In this document: piece after piece, positions 45,274 through 51,760 of the stretch
Layout: every line of letters starts with the position of its first letter
How positions within the stretch are numbered: position 1 is the stretch's first letter
Origin: a bacterium
GTDB taxonomy: Bacteria > Hinthialibacterota > Hinthialibacteria > Hinthialibacterales > Hinthialibacteraceae
Assembly: GCA_016125385.1 (NCBI GenBank)
Contig: WGLV01000011.1
Span: 62,001 to 126,000 of the forward strand
Direction: 5' to 3'
DNA length: 64,000 nt
Notes under the pieces: model-generated
Seen by the model: the letters and a program-made list of their open reading frames with translations, nothing else
Database searches by the model: none
What the model was told of the DNA's origin: nothing
Made by a program: the position numbers and the translations under genes

Positions 45274-45976
45274 GGGGACCAGTCCTGTAGTGACACTTGC
45301 TGAAATATTTCGTTTCCAAGTTGAAATTTTCGACAGGGAAAGCGCTTGAATTTCCCCGATTTTTTTCTTGACATTTCTTTTCCGGCTCTGCTACAGTTTG
45401 ATCAGCGCGGAAAGGAGGTGGTCCACTTGATGCAAGACGATAAACCCGGTTGTAGACGTTGTAGCGCAGGTGGCTGCGGAGGTGTGGGGAGCTGATTTTG
45501 ACGCGGGTCTGACGAGCAGGCCCCATGCGTCCGATACACCAAACGCGACGTTTTTTCGGACGCGCCGGCTTTCCAGACTCTCCAATCCAAACAGCTGACC
45601 GAGACGCGGGTGGTTGATCGCTCAACCACCCGCGTTTTTTGTTTTGCTCCAGAATACGGGAGATTTCTTCGAAAATGGGAGGGATATTTTCCGTTACGGT
45701 TTTCCAGACGATTGAAAGATTAATGTCAAAATAACCGTGGATCAGGCGGTTCCGCATACGAACCATCTGTTTCCAGGGAATCATGGAGTATTGAGTTTGA
45801 ATTTCCGGAGAAATCTTTGCTGCGGCTTTACCGATAATTTCCACCAGCTTGATCGCGGTGAACATCAGAAAACGATTGGTTTCCAAGTCTTCCCGGCGTC
45901 GATCTCGCGTAATTTCAATCAATTCATCCGCGGCCCGCTGGATGTGCTGCAAACGAATCCAGTCACTCTTCTTCAT
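45239..45976 (-). CDS. HepT-like (DUF86) toxin-family protein with abnormal C-terminal run-on
   Basis: Residues 1 to about 107 are a HepT/DUF86 domain: DWIRLQHIQRAADELIEITRD, AIKLVEIIGKAAAKIS and RMRNRLIHGYFDI, holding the R-x4-H-x-Y motif of HepT RNase toxins. Family proteins normally end there. This ORF continues for about 138 more residues of low-complexity, Arg/Ser/Pro-rich sequence that is antisense to the orphan unit and crosses into the methyltransferase end. The native stop therefore appears lost. ATG 45976 overlaps the MntA-like gene by 14 nt, the usual module arrangement. Confidence 0.65.
   Translation of the reverse strand: MKKSDWIRLQHIQRAADELIEITRDRRREDLETNRFLMFTAIKLVEIIGKAAAKISPEIQTQYSMIPWKQMVRMRNRLIHGYFDINLSIVWKTVTENIPPIFEEISRILEQNKKRGWLSDQPPASRSAVWIGESGKPARPKKRRVWCIGRMGPARQTRVKISSPHLRSHLRYNVYNRVYRLASSGPPPFRADQTVAEPEKKCQEKNRGNSSAFPVENFNLETKYFSKCHYRTGPLIRRSRRTRTP
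45368..45397 (+). promoter_or_regulatory. Strong sigma-70-type promoter of the orphan small unit
   Basis: A perfect TTGACA (45368-45373), 18-nt spacer, TACAGT (45392-45397). The predicted transcript starts near 45404, directly ahead of the ribosome site at 45411. Confidence 0.7.
45430..45495 (+). CDS. Candidate 21-residue Cys/Gly-rich peptide
   Basis: An ORF from ATG 45430 to TGA 45493-45495. The peptide starts MQDDKPGCRRCSAGGCGG, with a C-x2-C-x4-C spacing reminiscent of metal-binding or redox peptides. The Shine-Dalgarno AGGAGG ends 11 nt upstream; in-frame GTG 45418 and TTG 45427 are alternative starts. A second short ORF (45525-45617) follows but has a poor ribosome site and ends in the terminator stem. 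It is either a true small protein or a leader peptide. Confidence 0.45.
   Translation: MQDDKPGCRRCSAGGCGGVGS
45605..45640 (+). terminator. Strong terminator of the orphan unit
   Basis: A perfect 13-bp stem, CGCGGGTGGTTGA (45605-45617) with TCAACCACCCGCG (45622-45634), TCGC loop, then TTTTTT (45635-45640). Confidence 0.92.
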
Positions 45977-46283
45977 AGAGGACCTTGGCGGTGGAGAGCA
46001 CGTCATCCCTGAAATACCGGCTCAAATCTTCCGCTGTGCGCATATCGACTTCCTGACCGAATCGTCCGCTCAATTCGATTTCCATATCCGCCAGATCAAT
46101 CAGCCCCGGTTCTTTTCCGGGGTGAAACTCCACCAGGAGATCGATGTCGCTATCGGCCCGGTCTTGTCCATGCAAGACCGAGCCGAATAACGATAATTTT
46201 CTGATTTAGTGTTTACGGCGGAAATCTCTCATGTCCTCAGGAGAGATGTTGAGCGTTTTTTCACCGTGAACGATCGCGCTCAT
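45963..46283 (-). pseudogene. MntA-like nucleotidyltransferase antitoxin, interrupted by an in-frame stop
   Basis: From ATG 46283 (AATAAGG upstream) the frame reads MSAIVHGEKTL, then NISPEDMRDFRRKH, a TAA at 46208-46206, and then IRKLSLFGSVLHGQDRADSDIDLLVEF. The GSV-x9-D-x-D nucleotidyltransferase motif is intact, but a nonsense codon separates it from the N-terminal helix that belongs to the same domain. The remaining frame downstream of the stop has only a TTG inside the GS motif as a start. A sequencing error is possible. It pairs with the HepT-like gene. Confidence 0.65.
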
Positions 46284-46342
46284 GCCTTATTCACGTTTTC
46301 TTCGATCCGTTTTGATTCCGCTCCCTATTATACCCTTGCGGC

Positions 46343-49039
46343 TTACAGTTTCGAAACAAATCGGTACTGACCCGCGCCGGTCTGGAAGGCGACGAAGCCG
46401 TCGTACTTTGAATCGATCTGCTTGGTTCCGTCGCCCTGTACGGTCGAGGGGCTGCTGGTCGGGACGTACACCGTCGCCGAGGTGTTGGGCGGAACCGTGA
46501 CGTCAAGCACGAACTGTTCGTCATTGATTCGCCAGTGGCTTTTGATGGTTCCGTATTCCGAATCGTACTCGGCGCGCACTTTTTTGATCGGGTTATTCGC
46601 AAGCACGGCCGGTTTGACGACGAACGACTGGTAGCCCGGTTCGTCGCCCGCCTTGATGCCGCCCAGCCCTTCGATGAACCAGTAGCCCACGTACAAATAC
46701 GAGCTGTGCAGCAGCGACTGGCGCGCTTCCCAGTCTTCCCAGATGGTGGTGGCGCCCTGTTTGATCATGTAGCCCCAGCCGGGGTAATCTTCTTTTGAAA
46801 CCATGGTGTAGATCAGGTCGTCGCGATCTTCGGAGGTCAGCGCCTTGAAGAGAAACGCGCCGCCGGTGATGCCCGCCCATACGTGTCCCTGACGGTGGAC
46901 GAGGATTTCATCTTCGAGCCGGTTCCAGACGCCGGGGCGTTCCTGTTCGGTGGGCAGGCCCGCGTACAGCGCGAGGGCGAGATACATTTCAAACCCGTTG
47001 GCGTAACTGTGATCGGTTGAGTAATAAAACTCTTTGTTGATCGCCTTGCGCGCGTCGCCGGCGCGCAGCCGCCACATCATCGCGTAATTCTGATAGCCCA
47101 GCGCTTCGGCGGCTTTGGCGGCGGTTTCCAGGTTGTAGACCCAGTACGCATTGTTAAAGAACAGCGACTCGCGGGTGTAGCTGTTCACGCCCTTCGCGCC
47201 CGGCCACAGCCAGTCGCCGAGAAAATCCCAGTCGCCTCCCCAGCGGCGTAGAATATCGCCCTGTTGTTTCGTTTCCAGAAACTCCAGCCAGCGCTTCATC
47301 ATGGGGAAATTCGCTTTCAGAACGCCCAGGTCGCTGTACTGGCGGTACATCTCCCACGGCAGGGTGATGCAGATTCCACCCCAGCCGGGGCCGCCGCCGC
47401 CCCAATAAGTCGGAGCGGTGTGGGGAAGCGAGCCGTCTTCTTCCTGCGTGTCGCGCCAGTCCTGCAACCACTTGGTGTACATCGCGCCGGTTCGGTAGTT
47501 GAGCAGCCCGGTGTTGGTGGTGGCGTGGGCGTCGCCGCCGTAGCCCATGCGTTCGCGTTGGGGGCAGTCGACCACGTATCCGCCCAGACTGAGGTTTTCG
47601 TAGGTCCACAGGGTGGTTTCATAGATTTTATTCAACAGGTCGTCGTCGCATTCAAACCGCCCCGCGCGCTGATAATCGGTTCGGATGAAATAGCCCCGGA
47701 TATCGTCGAGCGCCGGCTCGGTTGAGACTCCTTCGATGTAGACCCACCGGCCCGAGCCGTAATTAAAGCGGTTGCGGAATACGCCATCGCCGCTGGGGCC
47801 GATGATATACGCGCTGTGAAGACGGTGAGTCATCAACTGGTCTTCGCGTTCGGATATCTGGATGTCGACGCGGTCTCCGGGTTTACCCTTCAGGTGAATC
47901 TGGAGATACCCCACAAAGTTGACGCCCATGTCGACCCGCCAGCCTTTGTCTTTCTTGTCGATCTTGACCGGAACGATCTCTTTCTCGATACGGTTCGGTT
48001 CGCACAGCGCGGGCGAGAGGACGACCTCCGGCGTGCGAATGGTGACCGGAGTCCAGTTGGAGTCGTCGAAATCGGCTTGATTCCAGTTGGGAATTTCTTT
48101 GTTGGCATCGTATAGTTCGCCGCCGTAGTGCATGAAATCCCACGCGCCCAGCAGGGTGTTGGGGCTGGGGTGCGTCTTCCATGTCCCGTCGGTGACGATG
48201 CTGGTTTTCGAGCCGTCGCCGAGGGTGATGTCAGCCTGCGCGATGAACATCGGCGTCCGGGGTTTCGATTCAGTTTCGTATTGAGAAAAGATCGACCACG
48301 ATAGCCCCATCCATACGGCGATGACGTTGTCGCCTTCATGCAACTGACTGGTGATGTCATAGGTCATATAGCGCGCCCGAACGCGATGCGTCGCCACGTT
48401 GGGCGCGAGCACGGCGTCGCCGATTTTTTGACCATTGACGTACAGCTCGTGATAGCCGATCGAAGCCAGCGAGATCAGCGCGCGTTTGGGCGCCGATTTC
48501 AGAGTGAATGCTTTTCGGAACCAGGGATCGGGGATGTCGTTGTCGGGAGGCGGCCAGCCCGGCTTACGGGCGAAGATCGCGTCGATTCCGATCCACTGGC
48601 CTTTCCAGTCGCCCGGCTGCAACAACCCCATGCGCCATTGTTGCGGCGCGCTCCAGGCTGACCATGCGCCTTTTTCATCGCGCACGCGCACCTCCCAGTA
48701 ACAGTCCTGGCTGGAGGCGAGTTCGGAGCCGCCGTATTCGATCAGAAAACAATCGCTCGATTCCACTTCGCCGCTGTTCCACAGATCGCCCGCGCCGTTT
48801 TTCAATTTATCCAGGCTTGACGCCACAAGAATCTGATACGCGGTCTGCGCCTGTCCTTTGCCGCCCGGATCGGTCGCGTCGAGCCGCCATGAAAACCTCG
48901 GCGCTGGCGTTTCGACCGCCAGCGGGTTGACTTGGTATTCGCAACGCGGATCGGCGGGCTGTATGGCGGCGGCGTGTACATGCAGGGCCGCGCCACAGAG
49001 GATGACGAACAAAAATGGCGTTCTCCATGTGAATCTCAT
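46343..49039 (-). CDS. Alpha-L-rhamnosidase, GH78, exported
   Basis: 898 residues. Signal peptide (TPFLFVILCGAALHVHAA), N-terminal fibronectin-like and Bac_rhamnosid_N domains (DRCEYQ-like RCEYQVNPLAVETPAPRFSWRL; YHELYVNGQKIGDAVLAPN). The (alpha/alpha)6 catalytic barrel contains DCPQRERMGYGGDAHATT, EEDGSLPHTAP and WGGDWDFLGDWLWP, and a C-terminal beta domain ends the protein. The acid/base and water-activating Glu/Asp set of GH78 fits these segments. It removes terminal L-rhamnose from plant, algal or bacterial glycans. AAGGAG precedes ATG 49039; the frame runs on to 49363 but without a signal peptide. Confidence 0.92.
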   Translation of the reverse strand: MRFTWRTPFLFVILCGAALHVHAAAIQPADPRCEYQVNPLAVETPAPRFSWRLDATDPGGKGQAQTAYQILVASSLDKLKNGAGDLWNSGEVESSDCFLIEYGGSELASSQDCYWEVRVRDEKGAWSAWSAPQQWRMGLLQPGDWKGQWIGIDAIFARKPGWPPPDNDIPDPWFRKAFTLKSAPKRALISLASIGYHELYVNGQKIGDAVLAPNVATHRVRARYMTYDITSQLHEGDNVIAVWMGLSWSIFSQYETESKPRTPMFIAQADITLGDGSKTSIVTDGTWKTHPSPNTLLGAWDFMHYGGELYDANKEIPNWNQADFDDSNWTPVTIRTPEVVLSPALCEPNRIEKEIVPVKIDKKDKGWRVDMGVNFVGYLQIHLKGKPGDRVDIQISEREDQLMTHRLHSAYIIGPSGDGVFRNRFNYGSGRWVYIEGVSTEPALDDIRGYFIRTDYQRAGRFECDDDLLNKIYETTLWTYENLSLGGYVVDCPQRERMGYGGDAHATTNTGLLNYRTGAMYTKWLQDWRDTQEEDGSLPHTAPTYWGGGGPGWGGICITLPWEMYRQYSDLGVLKANFPMMKRWLEFLETKQQGDILRRWGGDWDFLGDWLWPGAKGVNSYTRESLFFNNAYWVYNLETAAKAAEALGYQNYAMMWRLRAGDARKAINKEFYYSTDHSYANGFEMYLALALYAGLPTEQERPGVWNRLEDEILVHRQGHVWAGITGGAFLFKALTSEDRDDLIYTMVSKEDYPGWGYMIKQGATTIWEDWEARQSLLHSSYLYVGYWFIEGLGGIKAGDEPGYQSFVVKPAVLANNPIKKVRAEYDSEYGTIKSHWRINDEQFVLDVTVPPNTSATVYVPTSSPSTVQGDGTKQIDSKYDGFVAFQTGAGQYRFVSKL

Positions 49040-49205
49040 GAGAGGGCTCCTTCGGTGGGTTGACGGACGCGCGATCGGCGGATCGAACACGATTCGCGGA
49101 GGCTGCGCGGCGTTACCACTATAAAACAAGCCCGCATCCCGATGGAAGCGGAGCGCACGGGCCGGTGAGGGATTGGATGTGAGCGGGAAGAGGTATACGG
49201 GGTGA

Positions 49206-49237
49206 AAATAACAACGCCCCGCCGGTATGGCGGGGCG
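49206..49237 (-). terminator. Terminator of the small ferredoxin gene
   Basis: CGCCCCGCC (49215-49223) and GGCGGGGCG (49229-49237). Read on the minus strand it is followed by TTGTTATTTT. Confidence 0.75.
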
Positions 49238-49260
49238 CTGGATACGGCTGAGAGAAAGCC

Positions 49261-49494
49261 TTACTCGCCGTCGTCGCCGATCGAGCCCGTGGGGCACGCG
49301 TCGATGGCGTTTTTCAACGATTCGGCTTCGGCGTCGTTTGAGGCCTGCTTGAAGACGATGCAATGATCGCCGTCGTCGCTTTCCTTGATGTTGTCGGGAG
49401 CTTCATCAATGCAGACGGAACAAAAAGCGCACGTCTTATCGATGTAATGTTTCCCGGGAGCGTTGTCTTCGTATCGTTCGCTGACGTCTGCCAT
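49261..49494 (-). CDS. Single-cluster ferredoxin
   Basis: 77 acidic residues. Cys ligands in CAFCSVC (C-x2-C-x2-C) and a distant DACPTGSIG (C-P) indicate one [4Fe-4S] cluster of the compact bacterial ferredoxin type. It is a plausible low-potential electron partner for the hdr-mvh complex encoded to its right on the opposite strand, but this is inference. GAGGTGAG precedes the ATG. Confidence 0.87.
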   Translation of the reverse strand: MADVSERYEDNAPGKHYIDKTCAFCSVCIDEAPDNIKESDDGDHCIVFKQASNDAEAESLKNAIDACPTGSIGDDGE

Positions 49495-49584
49495 AATCTC
49501 ACCTCATGCTGTCGTTATTGATTAGTGTGCGGCACTGTTATACATCGTATTTGATCCCCCGCCGAATTGTCAACTACGCCGATC

Positions 49585-49604
49585 ATGAAAATTTGTATTT
49601 TCAT
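49585..49604. promoter_or_regulatory. Palindromic operator candidate upstream of the ferredoxin gene
   Basis: ATGAAAAT (49585-49592), TTGT, ATTTTCAT (49597-49604): eight paired positions with a 4-nt spacer, 91 nt upstream of the ferredoxin start. Confidence 0.4.
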
Positions 49605-50044
49605 CCAGATACTGGTGGTTTGCCCGATCCTCGCATGATTGTTTGTTTTCTTGTATTGGTTAAATGCTCATAATGTTGAATTGAGGCTCTTTTTGACCGC
49701 AATTGGATGAGTCTTGTTGTGTTGGTTAAATAATAATCTTGTAATCGGGGGCTGTATTGAACATCCATTCATAGCTAATTGGTTATTCAGTTGTTTGTCT
49801 AATCTTGTTATATAAAGGGTGAAGAGGGTCGCTGGTGGAGTTGGCTTATTAGAAATTTTTTTTGTATAAAACTAATGTTATTAGTTAGTATTGTTATTAA
49901 TGACGGCATTGAAAAGGGCTCCATGCGTATGGTTTTATAAATGAATTGCGTGACGAGTATTACAAATTAAGTCATGCTTTGAGTGTGGCGTTTTTTTTCT
50001 TAAATTAGACAAAAATTTCTCTATCGGCATTGACGAAAATAAGG

Positions 50045-50071
50045 CTGTACATGTAGTCTAAAACTATACAG
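50045..50071. promoter_or_regulatory. Dyad and repeated 15-mer upstream of the hdr operon
   Basis: CTGTA (50045-50049) and TACAG (50067-50071) flank AGT (50055-50057) and ACT (50063-50065). The right part AGTCTAAAACTATAC (50055-50069) recurs with two changes at 40914-40928. It may be an activator or repressor site for the hydrogenase operon. Confidence 0.3.
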
Positions 50072-50247
50072 TCTGATTCTTTTTCGCTTTTTTCATCAAT
50101 CTGGATCGGCAACCTGGGAGCGAAAGGACGCTTACACCGCCCCGATAGCCCCGTTACACATTTCGAACACGCACTTACTTACCCGATCGTTGTGGGCTCA
50201 CCGGCTCAGTTCGCCATAGCCCCGCGCACACCAAGGAGCTTGCGGCC

Positions 50248-50847
50248 ATGTATGAGTGGGGACGACGCAGAATTAAATATGAATCGGAACTCGACCCGGC
50301 CTTCTGTCAGACGCTGATTGAAAAAACCGGCAACGACAGTATTCGAAATTGCATCCAGTGTGGGACGTGCAGTTCGACCTGCCCGGTCAGCCTGTATATG
50401 GACTTTACGCCTCGCCGCCTGGTCGCCATGGCGCGCGAAGGCTTTCACGATGAAGTACTCCACAGTTTTACCCCGTGGATCTGCGCCTCGTGCTACTCCT
50501 GTACGGTCGAATGCCCCAAGGAAGTCAAAATCACCGAGACCATGTACGCCATTAAACAGATGGCGATGGACAAAGGCGTTCATCCCGCCCGCTTTCCCGT
50601 TCCGGTGCTGGCCCGGGAGTTCTACCACCAGGTCAAAGCCAACGGCCGCACCAACGAGGGGCGGCTGATCACGCAACTGTTTCTGAAGACCAACCCCTTC
50701 AAGCTGATCAAACAGAGCAAGATCGGCATGAAACTGTTTTTCAGCGGCCGCCTCGACGTGATCCCGCAGAAAATCAAAAACATCACCCAACTGCGCACGT
50801 TGCTCAAAGCCGTGAACGGCAATGGCGGCGGCCGGGCGCATTCGTAA
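50248..50847 (+). CDS. hdrC: Heterodisulfide reductase subunit C-like (HdrC)
   Basis: 199 residues. Two [4Fe-4S] motifs: CIQCGTCSSTCP (about residue 35) and CASCYSCTVECP (about 75), followed by KEVKITETMYAIKQMAM. HdrC relays electrons from HdrA to HdrB. The gene starts the hdrCBA-mvhDGA operon. The C-terminal third is basic and lacks motifs. Bacterial copies of this complex occur outside methanogens, where the disulfide acceptor is usually not CoM-S-S-CoB. Confidence 0.9.
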   Translation: MYEWGRRRIKYESELDPAFCQTLIEKTGNDSIRNCIQCGTCSSTCPVSLYMDFTPRRLVAMAREGFHDEVLHSFTPWICASCYSCTVECPKEVKITETMYAIKQMAMDKGVHPARFPVPVLAREFYHQVKANGRTNEGRLITQLFLKTNPFKLIKQSKIGMKLFFSGRLDVIPQKIKNITQLRTLLKAVNGNGGGRAHS

Positions 50848-50868
50848 CGGGAAGAAGGGGACGACATC

Positions 50869-51750
50869 ATGACCTATCTGTACTATCCCGGATGCTCGCT
50901 CAAAGGAACCGGCAAAGCCTACGATGAATCGCTGCTGGCCGTGATGAAAAAGCTCGGCGTGGAACAGCAGGAAATCGACGACTGGAACTGCTGCGGCGCC
51001 ACCGCCTACATGGCGGTCGATCAGGACCGCGCCTACGCCCTCGCCTCGCGCAACCTCGCGCTGGCCGAAGCCCAGGGCCGCCCCAACGGGAAGCCGGTTG
51101 AGGTTCTCACACCCTGTAACGCCTGTTATCTCGTGTTGCTCAAAGCGCAGAAACGGCTTGAAGAAGACGCGCTCGGCAAACGCAAACTGGCGGGCGCGCT
51201 GGAATCGGCCGGGCTGAATTACGAAGGCAAGGTCAGCGTGCGTCATCCGCTCGATATCTTCGTGAACGAGCTGGGCCTCGACGCGTTGAAAGAGAAGACG
51301 GTGAATCCGCTCAACGGGCTGAAGGTGGCCTGCTATTACGGATGTCAGATCGTTCGGCCCTATTCGACCTTCGACGATCAGTACGACCCCGTCGCTATGG
51401 ATCAGGTGTTGGAAGCGATGGGCGCCGAGACGCTGAAATGGCCGCTCAAGACGCGCTGCTGCGGCGGTTCCATGACCGGGACCATCCCCGAAGTGGGCAT
51501 GCGGCTCAGCTTCATCATCCTCAAGGAAGCCAAAAAGCGTGGAGCGGACGTCATCGCCACCGCCTGCCCGCTCTGTCAGTTCAATCTTGAATGCTATCAG
51601 AACGAGATGAGAGAGGAATTCGGCGAAGCGGTCGATATTCCGGTGGTGTACTTCTCTCAATTGATGGGCAAAGCGATGGGCCTGTCCGATCGGGAACTGG
51701 GCATGCAACGGCTGTTCGTTCCTTTCGCGGTCCCGGCCGCGTCGAAATAA
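50869..51750 (+). CDS. hdrB: Heterodisulfide reductase subunit B-like (HdrB)
   Basis: 293 residues with two complete CCG domains. The first is C9 ... NCCGATAYMA ... CNACY; the second is ACYYGCQIVRP ... RCCGGSMTGTIPEVG ... CPLCQFNLE. These Cys sets bind the two non-cubane [4Fe-4S] clusters that cleave disulfides in Methanothermococcus HdrB. All ligand cysteines appear present, so the site should be functional. It lies 21 nt behind hdrC. Confidence 0.92.
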   Translation: MTYLYYPGCSLKGTGKAYDESLLAVMKKLGVEQQEIDDWNCCGATAYMAVDQDRAYALASRNLALAEAQGRPNGKPVEVLTPCNACYLVLLKAQKRLEEDALGKRKLAGALESAGLNYEGKVSVRHPLDIFVNELGLDALKEKTVNPLNGLKVACYYGCQIVRPYSTFDDQYDPVAMDQVLEAMGAETLKWPLKTRCCGGSMTGTIPEVGMRLSFIILKEAKKRGADVIATACPLCQFNLECYQNEMREEFGEAVDIPVVYFSQLMGKAMGLSDRELGMQRLFVPFAVPAASK

Positions 51751-51760
51751 GGAGACCCTC

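Larger units (their letters stand above)
45404..45640 (+). ncRNA. Orphan short transcript with micro-ORF and structured 3' part
   Basis: A self-contained unit of about 237 nt between the promoter and a strong terminator. Near the 5' end AAAGGAGGTGGTCC (45411-45424) is almost the full anti-16S tail complement. After the 21-codon ORF, an 8-bp perfect stem GCGTCCGA (45527-45534) with TCGGACGC (45556-45563) is possible. A competing pairing is GGTGTGGGG (45481-45489) with CCCC (45520-45523) and ACACC (45536-45540). The last two cannot both be nested simply, so alternative folds or a pseudoknot may exist. No known RNA family is recognised. Confidence 0.5.
49495..50247. other. Long AT-rich divergent intergenic region upstream of hdrC
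   Basis: About 750 nt without a supportable gene and visibly AT-richer than the flanks. It contains a palindrome at 49585-49604 and a dyad at 50045-50071. A possible hdr promoter is TTGACG (50030-50035) with TGTAGT (50052-50057), 16-nt spacing, which is weak evidence. Most of 49620-50020 shows no motif I can name. Confidence 0.5.

Noticed and set aside
45525-45617. Second short ORF (30 codons) in the orphan unit
   Set aside because: Poor ribosome site, and it ends in the terminator stem; kept only as a note, not called as a gene.
45977-46006. Earlier start of the HepT-like frame
   Set aside because: It adds ten non-homologous residues. The start at 45976 overlaps the antitoxin by 14 nt, the usual module arrangement.
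49040-49363. Upstream extension of the rhamnosidase frame
   Set aside because: The extension is Arg-rich and would bury the signal peptide; AAGGAG lies just before ATG 49039.
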